Positions 42,557 to 50,622 of a stretch of DNA of 64,000 nt are shown here, in pieces. Below the pieces are notes generated by a model. The model was not told the origin of the DNA. It did not search any database and saw only the letters and a list, made by a program, of their open reading frames with translations. The translations under genes were made by a program, and so were the position numbers. Source of the stretch: an uncultured Fibrobacter sp. (GTDB lineage Bacteria > Fibrobacterota > Fibrobacteria > Fibrobacterales > Fibrobacteraceae); the NCBI GenBank assembly GCA_934699585.1, contig CAKUWY010000012.1, forward strand, positions 38,834 through 102,833, read 5' to 3'. Positions within the stretch are counted from its first letter, which is position 1; every line of letters starts with the position of its first letter.

Positions 42557-43702
42557 TTAGCAGTTGTATAACAGTTCTAGCGCCTTCAAACAGAAACTAC
42601 TGGCGAAAAAATCCTGAGCCTGCTCGCGCTTGACCCACATGATTTCAGAAGATGTAGGCGCGGGCGCCTTGCCGCTAAGCCGGATGTAGAGCACGTCGCA
42701 TTCCATCTTGTGGACGGTGATGCTGTGACGGAACTTGCCGATGTTCTCGACGGACAGGACCTTGTCGGCGTCGATGTACCGCTCTGCTTGGGCGGGGAGT
42801 CCTGCGGTGGCGTTCCGCGGGCTTTCAAAGTGGGGGAGGGTGAACTGGTTCTTGAAGAACTTTTGCCCGCCATGGACAGCTAGAATCTTGTGGTCGGCGC
42901 TTTCCACAATCAAGACCGTGCCGTGCCAGTCTTTTTGCAGGTGTTTTTTGCTGGGCGGAAATTCGTCGCTCCGGTTTTCCAGAGCGGCGCGGCAGGCGTT
43001 CCGTAGCGGGCAATTGGCGCAGTCGGGATTCTTGACTTTGCACACGGTGCGGCCCAGTTCCATCAGAGCTTCGTTGTGCATGTAGGCCTTGGGGCTGTCC
43101 GCCACTTCCCTTGCGTAATCCCAGTAAATTTCCGACGCACTTTGGATTCGCTTATTGGTTGTCATGCCCGATTTAGTCGGGCATCTCCTTTTTTCCAGCA
43201 TGTCCGTCGGCAAAAAGTCCAGTGCGTGCAATCTCGAAAAAATCCGCACCAGGTTCCCGTCCAGAATCGCTTCCCGCTGGTGGTAGGCTAGACTTAAAAT
43301 TGCTCCTGCGGTGTAAGCGCCAATTCCCGGCAGTGCTTCCAGTTCCTTGCGGGAGTCTGGAAGCGTCTTCTTATGGACCCTATCGGAGCTTCGCTCCTCC
43401 AGGGTGACAGCCTTTGCCGTCTTCAAAATGTTCCTTGCCCTGCTGTAATACCCAAGCCCCTGCCAATACTTGAACACTTCTTCTTCACTTGCCTTGGCCA
43501 GTGTTTCAATATCGGGAAATCGTTTCATCCAGCGGATAAAATATTCCCGCACTGTGGCAACTTGGGTCTGTTGCAGCATGGTCTCGCTAATCCATACAGC
43601 ATACGGGTCTCGTGGAGCTTCTAAATCGGTGGGTCGCCAGGGCAATTCAGCGGCGTTCTTCTTGAACCACTCGCGGAGCTTTTTTAGGGTTTGCGCGTCC
43701 AT
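42557..43702 (-). CDS. mutY: A/G-specific adenine glycosylase MutY with two in-frame repeat insertions
   Basis: Removes adenine mispaired with 8-oxoguanine. The 381-residue protein has WISETMLQQTQVATV, the helix-hairpin-helix LPGIGAYTAGAI and catalytic Asp in ILDGNLVRIFSR, the iron-sulfur cluster cysteines CKVKNPDCANCPLRNAC, and a C-terminal NUDIX-like 8-oxoG recognition domain. Residues about 98-110 (VTLEERSSDRV) are element A, in the same orientation and frame as in rsmB. Residues about 172-181 (RRCPTKSGMT) come from a second palindrome. Both lie between conserved motifs, not within them. The ATG overlaps the stop of the upstream lipoprotein gene (TAATG), giving translational coupling. Confidence 0.96.
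   Translation of the reverse strand: MDAQTLKKLREWFKKNAAELPWRPTDLEAPRDPYAVWISETMLQQTQVATVREYFIRWMKRFPDIETLAKASEEEVFKYWQGLGYYSRARNILKTAKAVTLEERSSDRVHKKTLPDSRKELEALPGIGAYTAGAILSLAYHQREAILDGNLVRIFSRLHALDFLPTDMLEKRRCPTKSGMTTNKRIQSASEIYWDYAREVADSPKAYMHNEALMELGRTVCKVKNPDCANCPLRNACRAALENRSDEFPPSKKHLQKDWHGTVLIVESADHKILAVHGGQKFFKNQFTLPHFESPRNATAGLPAQAERYIDADKVLSVENIGKFRHSITVHKMECDVLYIRLSGKAPAPTSSEIMWVKREQAQDFFASSFCLKALELLYNC
43161..43188 (-). repeat. Palindromic insertion in mutY (ATGCCCG/CGGGCAT)
   Basis: Perfect 7-bp arms ATGCCCG and CGGGCAT around a 7-nt loop, inside GTCATGCCCG...CATCTCC. It resembles the intergenic GTCATCCCGG family near 24690. Confidence 0.75.
43374..43410 (-). repeat. Element A inserted in mutY
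   Basis: ACCCT-atc-GGAGC-ttc-GCTCC-tcc-AGGGT, a fully paired copy of the element found after the GIY-YIG gene. On the coding strand it reads VTLEERSSDRV, the frame also used in rsmB. Confidence 0.9.
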
Positions 43703-44850
43703 TATTTACAGCTACCGTATTTTCCGATAGATGTGATTCTGAAAGCTCCTGATAGACCTGATGGCCCTTTCATGACAATTTTGATTGCCGCTACATGGGC
43801 AAAGAAATAGTCCGGCTGAATTAGGTAATTATAGCCACCATTTTCCTGGGCAAAACCGCTCCAGGGGATATTTGCCATGGTTTCTTCTGGGGCAAGTTCC
43901 GCTACATAGTTGTCGGATGCTGATGCTGTCAGTGGGTACCCTTCGGGAACTAGTTCTATCATGATGGGGACATATCCCGTGGATTTGTATGTAATGCAAA
44001 TGCCGTTCCAATCGGTGATGTTGGCACCGTCCATCTTGTTGTTGACCAGCTTGAAGTAGAGCCCGGTATAGAAAAGGTTGGAGCCTTTGCCGCTCAGATT
44101 TGCAATCCCGCAAAAGCCTCCATTGCATTCGTCAATAATCGGGTCTAGAGACCTACTGTCGACGCCATTTCCGCGGTCGGCGGGGAAGAGTATAAGAGAA
44201 GTTCCGCCTTCTCCGCTATCATCAAACGTGTCCCAGATTCCCGAAGTTCCGCTGCCGTCATCAAATCCGGTAGTTACGTTGTAATCGCCATTTGGTCCGC
44301 ACCATAGGTTGCCGCAGGGAACCGGAGATTTGTCCGACAGTAGGTAAGGCGATGAGCTGCTAGAAGACACGCTAGAACTTGACCCATTCCCGTTGCCGGA
44401 TTTCTTGTAATCCTTGCAATATTGAAGGTCAGGGTGGGCCACCCAGGAGTATAGACCGTACATCTCTACGTATTCACACGAATAGATGACCAGGGAATAC
44501 TCGTTGAACATGGTTTCCCCTTGGTTTTTGGCGCTGCATTCGAATTGTGAAGCATCTCCAAATGCGTACATGTCGCAATCTTTGGGAATCTCTTTGCTGC
44601 TGGAACTTTTCGCCGATGAGGAATAATGGAAAAAGTCGTCGTAACTGGAACTGTAATTGTAACCGTAATCGTACGAATAGTTCTGGTCGTGATCGTGGTC
44701 CCTGTCTTCTTCATTGTCACAGCTTCCGGCAAAGCATTCCAGTGCAGAAATGTCGTTTTCAGCACCACTGCAACCGCAGAGTGCAAATGAACACAGCAGG
44801 GTCAAGCTTGCTATGCATCCCGTAAAGAATTTCAAGTTGTTTGTATTCAT
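43702..44850 (-). CDS. Serine-rich lipoprotein, function unknown
   Basis: A 382-residue lipoprotein with a long signal and lipobox ALCGC, an Asp/His/Tyr-rich segment (DRDHDHDQNYSYDYGYNY) that may bind metal, and two poly-serine linkers (for example YSSSAKSSSSKEI and GNGNGSSSSVSSSSSSP) that separate domains, a style common in Fibrobacter. The C-terminal 200 residues form a beta-rich domain with a sugar-binding-module look (WNGICITYKS, then FFAHVAAIKIVMKG), but no family can be fixed. Its stop codon overlaps the mutY start, an unusual partner for a DNA-repair gene. Confidence 0.8.
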   Translation of the reverse strand: MNTNNLKFFTGCIASLTLLCSFALCGCSGAENDISALECFAGSCDNEEDRDHDHDQNYSYDYGYNYSSSYDDFFHYSSSAKSSSSKEIPKDCDMYAFGDASQFECSAKNQGETMFNEYSLVIYSCEYVEMYGLYSWVAHPDLQYCKDYKKSGNGNGSSSSVSSSSSSPYLLSDKSPVPCGNLWCGPNGDYNVTTGFDDGSGTSGIWDTFDDSGEGGTSLILFPADRGNGVDSRSLDPIIDECNGGFCGIANLSGKGSNLFYTGLYFKLVNNKMDGANITDWNGICITYKSTGYVPIMIELVPEGYPLTASASDNYVAELAPEETMANIPWSGFAQENGGYNYLIQPDYFFAHVAAIKIVMKGPSGLSGAFRITSIGKYGSCK

Positions 44851-44870
44851 TGGATACCTCTCTATTCTTT

Positions 44871-46058
44871 TTAGAATGCGAAGAATATGCCTATGCGAGG
44901 CACAATGTTCAAACCGGTGGTATTGTACAAGAAAAACCTGATGTCGTCACCTTCGCCAAAGGCTTCCAGTTCTTTTATTTCGTCAGAAAAGTTTTCAGAA
45001 GAGTTTGAATATTGAGACGATGCCATTGCTCTCGCGCTGTCTTCAAGTCCGTCTGGGGTGTCGGAACTGGACATTAGTGCTCCTACGCCAATCATGTTGG
45101 TGGTAATGTCTACACCAGCCAACACGCCAAAACTGCTGGTGAACTGGTAGCCAATGACCAAATCGCCTCCAAGTTCCAAATCCAGGTTGTGAGCCGTGTA
45201 TTTCAGTTCAAGGCTAGTCTTGGATATTTCGTCGGGCATATCAAGGTTTTGGAACATCTGGAAGTCGCTAAGCTTCTTTTTGAACACGGCCTTTTGCATC
45301 TTGTAGTCAAAGGCGAAAATCATGTGGATGGCCAATATGAAACGGTCCGTAAGTGGAGATATGCCAAAGCCGAATTTGAAGTTGGCGTCAAGCCCGTTGA
45401 ACTTGATGTTCTTTTTTCCGCCACCGTCCCATTCGCTCATGATGTAGCTGATGCCAAGGCCCACCACCGAGGAATACAGGCTCTCTTCAACGCGGACGCG
45501 GTTCCAGTTGATGCCAAATCCAAAGTGGCTGGCGTCTACATCGTAATCGGGGTTTTTTAGACCGTAGGTTTCGGACTGGATGGGAATGGAAAAGTTAAAA
45601 CTTTGCAGACTCTTGTAATCTTTTTTCGTTTCTTCCTTCTTTGCCGTACTGTCGGCTTCTTTGCAGCAGCACCCGGCATTTGAATTCTCCGCAGGGGGAG
45701 CGTAGCCAAAATAGCCGTAGAATCCCTCGGGCGGTTTTCCGTAGCCCTGCACATATGTCTGCTGTGGCGGCTCGTAGGCAGGGACCGGTTCCACGTAAGG
45801 CTGCACGGGTGCTTCCTGGGCGGAGTTCTGTTGCTGTGCGGCGACAGGAGTCTGCTCGGCATAAACTGGCTGGGATTCAACAGCAGCGGGCTGTTCGGCG
45901 GCAATCGTGGACTGTTCAACAACAGGCTCGCTTGCAGAAGTCTGCTCAACGATTGCCGGTTGCTGTTCTTCAACCAAAGGCTCGCCAATTTGCCCAAAGG
46001 CAGCACTGGAAAACAACAAAATAGTCGTTAATAGGAAAAGAACTTTTTGTTTGGACAT
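44871..46058 (-). CDS. Pro/Gln/Glu-rich envelope protein with C-terminal barrel-like domain
   Basis: A 395-residue protein with a signal peptide (MSKQKVLFLLTTILLFSSAAFG). Residues about 25-125 are a low-complexity linker rich in Gln, Glu, Pro, Val and Ala ending in GYGKPPEGFYGYFGYAPP, and then a cysteine triplet (CCCKE). The remaining part is beta-rich and ends VPRIGIFFAF, like an outer-membrane barrel. The linker could cross or contact peptidoglycan, as in other porin-like proteins with extended N-termini. No family is recognised. GGGAG lies upstream of the ATG. It is 20 nt upstream of the serine-rich lipoprotein gene and probably in its operon. Confidence 0.75.
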   Translation of the reverse strand: MSKQKVLFLLTTILLFSSAAFGQIGEPLVEEQQPAIVEQTSASEPVVEQSTIAAEQPAAVESQPVYAEQTPVAAQQQNSAQEAPVQPYVEPVPAYEPPQQTYVQGYGKPPEGFYGYFGYAPPAENSNAGCCCKEADSTAKKEETKKDYKSLQSFNFSIPIQSETYGLKNPDYDVDASHFGFGINWNRVRVEESLYSSVVGLGISYIMSEWDGGGKKNIKFNGLDANFKFGFGISPLTDRFILAIHMIFAFDYKMQKAVFKKKLSDFQMFQNLDMPDEISKTSLELKYTAHNLDLELGGDLVIGYQFTSSFGVLAGVDITTNMIGVGALMSSSDTPDGLEDSARAMASSQYSNSSENFSDEIKELEAFGEGDDIRFFLYNTTGLNIVPRIGIFFAF

Positions 46059-46161
46059 AGGCGCTCCCAGGGCGTTTGTATCTTGGATAAAATAAATTAA
46101 TTGGTAGCTTTTCGGAAAGGAAAAAGTCCCGTAGGCGTTCCAACCTGGAATACTTGCGAAT

Positions 46162-47637
46162 CTACAGCCCGTAAGCTTCTTTTTTCAGTTTTTTAAAGTA
46201 TTCGAACTGGGCCTTGGTGGAACTTTCCATGGTGTACTTGAGGCTGCGCTCATGGGCCACCTCGCGCATCTTGGCGTAGGTCTCGGGCTCTTCCAGGTAA
46301 ATCTGGCGGCATTCTTCCAGGGCATTCAGCCAGGCGTCTTCGTCGATGGGGAGGATTCGGCCTGCGGCCTCGTCCATCACGATGTCGTGGGGTCCGCCGT
46401 AGTCGCTGACCAGCGCAGGGGTGCCTGTGGACATGGCCTCTACCACTACGTTTCCGAAGGTGTCGGTAGTGCTGGGGAACAAGAAGAAGTCGGAATCGGC
46501 GTAGAGGCCCGCCAGGGTCTCTCCGCCCTGCTCTCCTGCAAAGTGAATGCTGTCGTCGCCTTCGTAGAACTTCTTGATTTCTTCAAGATACCAGCCGTAG
46601 CCTACATACATGAGTTCTACATCATCATGCAGGGCGGCAAACTTTTTCCACACCCGGTTCAAGAATTCCAAGTTCTTTTCCTTGGAAATGCGCCCGATAA
46701 AGGAGAAGCGGACCTTGCGCGCGTTCCCGGCCTGCGTTGAAACTTTTCCGTCCGCGCCGTTACCACCTTCCGCAGAACCATTGTACTGTTCCCAGGTGCC
46801 CTTGCCCCGCATGTCGGGGGAGAACTTTTCTAGCGGGAGCCCCCGGGGCAGAATCTGCACCTTGTTCTCGGGAACCTTCAGCTGCGAGGTGAGAATTTTT
46901 GCATAGTCCTTGCAGGGGCTTACCACGGGCCTTGTCATGCCGTAGAAAATCTGCATGAGCCAGAGCACGTACTTGTGCATCCACTTCGCCTTCACCAGGG
47001 TCTTGGTGTAGGTGGGCACGTCGGTGCGGTAGTGGCTGAACACCTTGATGCCCGCCACCTTGGCGCAGAAACATACCAGCCAGGCGCCGGGGCTCGGCGT
47101 CTCGAACTCTATCAGGTCAACGGGGTAGCGCTTCAGCAGCCTAAGCACCGGGCCTATGCGGGGAATGGCCAGTTCGCTGTTGGCATACCCCAGCTGTTCC
47201 ATGCTGAACATGCGGGGGAGCAGCAGGCAGTACCCGTTTTCCACCACGCCGCATGGGCGGGTGTTGAAGGCGTTCCCGGCTAGGAATGCCTTCATGCCGT
47301 GGGCCCGCATGTAGGGGATCACGTTCCTAAGGTTGTTGGCAATCCCGTTGGTCTCGTCTAGGTTGTCGGAATAGAACAAAATGCGCACGTCGTCGGCTGG
47401 GTGTTCCCGGCGTTCCTTTTTCAGGTAGGAACGGAGCTTCAAAAGCTTAGGCAGGTTGAGAATCAGGGTGCCAAAGACTACCGGCGGAATCATGCAGGTA
47501 CGGATGTTTCCGGGCGGTTGGTGTCTGAAACTGAACATCTTCTTGAACGTACTGGTGACATTGCGTCCGAAAATCGACGGGCGCGTGTCCAATGCGTCGG
47601 TCGGTTTAAGCTTTGTTGAATTTGACGCAGTCGTCAT
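46162..47637 (-). CDS. Family 4 glycosyltransferase
   Basis: A 491-residue GT-B enzyme. It has an N-terminal extension of about 80 residues, the donor-domain start RILFYSDNLDETNGIANNL, and the nucleotide-sugar site FFLFPSTTDTFGNVVVEAMSTGTPALVSD with the conserved Glu pair. It resembles PimB/MgtA-type mannosyl- or glucosyltransferases that decorate lipids. An insert of about 25 Gly/Asn/Ser-rich residues (GNGADGKVSTQAGNARK) lies between the two Rossmann domains. GGAG six bases before the ATG supports the start, which overlaps the hisA end by 32 nt, so it is coexpressed with hisA and the lipocalin-like protein. Confidence 0.88.
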   Translation of the reverse strand: MTTASNSTKLKPTDALDTRPSIFGRNVTSTFKKMFSFRHQPPGNIRTCMIPPVVFGTLILNLPKLLKLRSYLKKERREHPADDVRILFYSDNLDETNGIANNLRNVIPYMRAHGMKAFLAGNAFNTRPCGVVENGYCLLLPRMFSMEQLGYANSELAIPRIGPVLRLLKRYPVDLIEFETPSPGAWLVCFCAKVAGIKVFSHYRTDVPTYTKTLVKAKWMHKYVLWLMQIFYGMTRPVVSPCKDYAKILTSQLKVPENKVQILPRGLPLEKFSPDMRGKGTWEQYNGSAEGGNGADGKVSTQAGNARKVRFSFIGRISKEKNLEFLNRVWKKFAALHDDVELMYVGYGWYLEEIKKFYEGDDSIHFAGEQGGETLAGLYADSDFFLFPSTTDTFGNVVVEAMSTGTPALVSDYGGPHDIVMDEAAGRILPIDEDAWLNALEECRQIYLEEPETYAKMREVAHERSLKYTMESSTKAQFEYFKKLKKEAYGL

Positions 47638-48406
47638 ACTTCACTCCTTTTCCACCGAACAGGTCCAGGGCCGATCCGATGGTGAGGTCAATCAATCCGT
47701 TAGAAATTTGCTTGCAATGTTTCAAGTCGGCAAGGGACTTCGCGCCGCCGGCATAGGTGCAGGGGATGGGGCTGTGTTCAGCGAGGAACATGATAAGCTC
47801 GTCGTCCATGCCCTGCTGCTTGCCTTCCACATCGGCGGCGTGAATCAGGAACTCATCGCAGTAGCTAGAAAGGTCTGTAAGGGTTTCGGCGGTAATTTCA
47901 ATGTCTATCAGGGTTTGCCAGCGGTTGATGGCGATTTTCCAGCGGGGCTGAATGTCTTCGGAATCGTCGCCGCTGTCGTTGTCTGAACGGACCCGCTTGC
48001 AGCTCAAATCTAGCACCAAATGCTCTTTGCCTATGGTTTTCGACAGGCGTTCCAGGCGTTCCCGGTCCAGTTTTCCGTCGGGAAAAATCCAGCTGGTTAC
48101 AATCACGTGGCTGGCGCCTGCATCCAGGTATTCCTGGGCGTTGTCGGCGGTAATGCCGCCGCCTACTTGGAGCCCGCCGGGGTAGGCGGCAAGAGCGGCC
48201 TTGGCGGCTTCGACATTTCCCTTGCCGAGCATTATCACATGCCCGCCTTTGATACCGTCCTTCTTGTAAAGCTCAGCAAACCAGGCGGGGGAGCGGTCCG
48301 TTTCGAAATTGGTCTTGAGGCCCGCTCCGCTATCGGAGAGGGAGCTGCCGACAATCTGCTTGACACGGCCATCGTGCAGGTCTATGCAGGGGCGAAACTT
48401 GGTCAT
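47606..48406 (-). CDS. hisA: Eukaryotic-type phosphoribosylformimino-AICAR ribotide isomerase (HisA/HIS6)
   Basis: The fourth step of histidine synthesis, an Amadori-type isomerisation. The 266-residue protein follows the yeast/plant HIS6 sequence pattern rather than bacterial HisA: TKFRPCIDLHDGRVKQIVG, GGHVIMLGKGN, LQVGGGITADNAQEYLDAG, SHVIVTSWIFPDGKL, FLIHAADVEGKQQG, then IPCTYAGGAKSLADL and GSALDLFGG. The catalytic Asp in CIDLH is present. A 12-residue Asp/Ser-rich insert (DNDSGDDSEDIQP) lies after LSCKRVRS. No other his genes are adjacent. Its ATG overlaps the stop codon of the upstream gene (TGATG). As I recall, Fibrobacter has been noted before for this form, interpreted as lateral transfer. 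Confidence 0.93.
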   Translation of the reverse strand: MTKFRPCIDLHDGRVKQIVGSSLSDSGAGLKTNFETDRSPAWFAELYKKDGIKGGHVIMLGKGNVEAAKAALAAYPGGLQVGGGITADNAQEYLDAGASHVIVTSWIFPDGKLDRERLERLSKTIGKEHLVLDLSCKRVRSDNDSGDDSEDIQPRWKIAINRWQTLIDIEITAETLTDLSSYCDEFLIHAADVEGKQQGMDDELIMFLAEHSPIPCTYAGGAKSLADLKHCKQISNGLIDLTIGSALDLFGGKGVKYDDCVKFNKA

Positions 48407-49455
48407 CAGTCCTTTACCCCCGTTACGGTCCAGTCGATTTTTTTGGCTTGGGGCCCTTCGGTACGGCCCCTGTAAAAGAGAATCTCGCCACCGGCGGCAA
48501 GCTTCATGGCCTGCCTTGCCACCCAGCTGTCAATTTTGTCTAGCAGGGACGCTTTCTGATAGGTTTTATTTACGGCGAAGGTCAGAGTGGGGACTCCCTC
48601 GGTCCATTCAATTCCCAGGGTTTCCTTCGGGAATTTTTTGCCATCGTAACCGTTGTTGCCGTCCTTGAGAGCCGTGGGCATTGCCACCTTCGTGCCCTCG
48701 GGGCTGTTGTAGATGACGTATCCCATCAGCTCGCCCTTGGTGCTTAGGGACACACGCCCGGCATACATGGGGTTGCGGGCATTGGTGCTAAAATTGATAG
48801 TCCGGCGGACCATGTCGGTAGCCTGCGCGGATTGCCAAATCTGGTCCATGTAGGCGTACCCCTTCACAGTGAGGGTGTCATCGTTGTAGGCAATCTTTCC
48901 GGAAACGCGGCCGTAGGGAATGTGGATGTACTGGCCCATCTTTTCTTTACCTACGTTCCACACGCCGTTGCCAATGACCTTGCCGGTCTCGGCGCTTTCA
49001 AAGGTCACGTCCAGCAGGAATTTTCCGCCCTTGTCGGCGGTAAAGTATACTCGGTGTCCCTTGCCTGGCTTGTTTTCCATCTTGTATTCGCCCTTGATGT
49101 CGATGGTACCCGAGTTCTTGTCGGCCTTCAAGCGTTCTGGCGGGTACTGACGGCCCACCGTATAGGTCTTGCCCTTGAAATTCCAGAAGGTCATGTCGCA
49201 GGTCACCTTCTGCCCGGATGCTGGCACCTGCAGCAGGGCGTAGTTCACGAAGGCACGGGTGCCGTTGTCGAACACGAACTGGTAACTCCAGGTCTCGTTG
49301 AAATCCTTGCCTACGTTCGGGTGGGGCATAAAGTCGTTTACAGTCAAGTTACGCACGGTTCCCTGGGGAGCCGCGACTTCACCAGCGCTGGCAAATATCG
49401 CCAAAACGGCCAAAAGCCACACGGCCCGAACTAGGATGTGCGTCTGCAAAGTCAT
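48406..49455 (-). CDS. Secreted lipocalin-like protein (possible AttH/CrtC/Svf1 fold)
   Basis: A 349-residue protein with a signal peptide (MTLQTHILVRAVWLLAVLAI then FASAGE). The body is beta-rich with two related halves; GYAYMDQIWQSAQ and GNGVWNVG resemble motifs of AttH/CrtC/Svf1-type double-lipocalin proteins that bind or modify lipids. The match is by pattern only. It is the first gene of an operon with hisA and a GT4 glycosyltransferase and overlaps hisA by one base. TACATTT lies 5 nt before the ATG, with no Shine-Dalgarno sequence. Confidence 0.65.
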   Translation of the reverse strand: MTLQTHILVRAVWLLAVLAIFASAGEVAAPQGTVRNLTVNDFMPHPNVGKDFNETWSYQFVFDNGTRAFVNYALLQVPASGQKVTCDMTFWNFKGKTYTVGRQYPPERLKADKNSGTIDIKGEYKMENKPGKGHRVYFTADKGGKFLLDVTFESAETGKVIGNGVWNVGKEKMGQYIHIPYGRVSGKIAYNDDTLTVKGYAYMDQIWQSAQATDMVRRTINFSTNARNPMYAGRVSLSTKGELMGYVIYNSPEGTKVAMPTALKDGNNGYDGKKFPKETLGIEWTEGVPTLTFAVNKTYQKASLLDKIDSWVARQAMKLAAGGEILFYRGRTEGPQAKKIDWTVTGVKD

Positions 49456-49460
49456 GTTGT

Positions 49461-49467
49461 AAATGTA
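49461..49467 (-). promoter_or_regulatory. -10-like TACATTT box 5 nt before the lipocalin-like gene
   Basis: TACATTT, ACAAC, ATG. It would drive the three-gene unit that includes hisA. Confidence 0.4.
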
Positions 49468-49689
49468 GTAAATAGGGGGGTAGGGGTTAGAATCTTGGGA
49501 CTAGGTAATAGGGGTGTGAAGTGTGGGGTGTGAAGTGTGTAATGGGTAACACCCTGTTTCTCAATATGTCTTGTTTCTTCTATAACTGATAACTGATGAG
49601 TGTTTACGCCTTTGGTGCCAAGTTATATACCGAGGACTGATAACCAACAACTCACTACAAACCTCACATTACACACTACACATTTTAGG
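49468..49689. other. Low-complexity intergenic stretch
   Basis: Contains variants of GTGTGAAGTGTGGGG and CTCACTACA and little else. No gene, terminator or promoter could be identified with confidence. Confidence 0.5.
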
Positions 49690-50622
49690 TCACTCCACCA
49701 GCTTCTTGTCCAGCAGCGGGAATATCCGGTTCAGCTCCAGCAGGTCCATAATCCGGTCGAAATCTCCGAAAAAGAACTCCGCCTGGTCCAGGGGCTGGTG
49801 AAAGTCCAGGGAGGTAGAAGGCGTCAGTATGCCTTTTTCCACCAGGGCGCCGATGGTACGGGTGGTGAGGGTCATGCCGTGCATGGATTTCTTGGATTCC
49901 TTTTTCAGGTCTGCCGTAGAGATAGCGCTGAGCCCGTTTCTAAGCGGGTCCTTGCTCCGCTGCGAAAGCCTGATGAATACCGTCAGCACCATCTGGTCGG
50001 TCATGGAAAGGATGTTGGGGCTGATCTTTTGTTCCAGGGCGCGGTAGCGCAGCGTCTCGTAAAGCAGGTGCACCAGTTCCGGGGACTGCACCTGCACCGA
50101 ATCTTCTTGAATCTTGAGGACGCCCAGTTCCTGGAGGACCTTGAACAGCTTGCGGCATTCTTCGGGGCGAGTGCCGTTCATGCGGGCGGCCCGTGCAGAA
50201 ACAGTTGCCATGGGGGCGGTGTTGCCGCCTTGTTCCTTCAAAATGCCAGAGAGCAGGTACAGCAGCGAGGGCAGGGCCTGCACCAGGTTGCTCTTGCGGG
50301 CGTTTTCTTCGCCGATGTGGTTTCGGCGGATTAGAAATTCGATGATGGACCGTAGCCACGAGGGCTTTTCGTCCAGGATGGCCTTAAGTTGTTCGTGTTC
50401 CACCACCTGGATTTCGCAATCTTCTTCGGCCTTCAGTGTGTACTCCCTGGGGGCATGTTCCAGCAGGCCGAACACGTCTATGATGTCGCCCGGTTCGAAC
50501 AGCCTTGGGGTCGCGGCGGTCTGGGCGCTGCCTGTCCCGGAAAGAGTGCCCGAAATGACGATGTAGAGGGAACTGGCGAAGTCCCCTTCCAGGCACAGAA
50601 AATCACCGGCGGAGAGTTTCAT
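49690..50622 (-). CDS. Cyclic-nucleotide-binding-domain protein, second of a tandem pair
   Basis: A 310-residue protein with an N-terminal cNMP-binding (CRP-like) domain at residues about 1-110: MKLSAGDFLCLEGDFASSLYIV, GDIIDVFGLLEHAPREYTLKA and EIQVVEHEQL. It keeps the Arg of the phosphate-binding cassette in HAPREY. The C-terminal 200 residues are helical and do not show a clear CRP helix-turn-helix. It may be a regulator or an effector-binding scaffold. Its ATG overlaps the stop codon of a paralogous gene (TAATG), so the two are coexpressed and may form a heterodimer. Confidence 0.82.
   Translation of the reverse strand: MKLSAGDFLCLEGDFASSLYIVISGTLSGTGSAQTAATPRLFEPGDIIDVFGLLEHAPREYTLKAEEDCEIQVVEHEQLKAILDEKPSWLRSIIEFLIRRNHIGEENARKSNLVQALPSLLYLLSGILKEQGGNTAPMATVSARAARMNGTRPEECRKLFKVLQELGVLKIQEDSVQVQSPELVHLLYETLRYRALEQKISPNILSMTDQMVLTVFIRLSQRSKDPLRNGLSAISTADLKKESKKSMHGMTLTTRTIGALVEKGILTPSTSLDFHQPLDQAEFFFGDFDRIMDLLELNRIFPLLDKKLVE

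Noticed and set aside
48298..48360. A palindromic insertion in the HisA N-terminal region (SSLSDSGAG)
   Set aside because: The segment has the same length as in yeast HIS6, so it is ordinary sequence despite a weak inverted repeat in the DNA.
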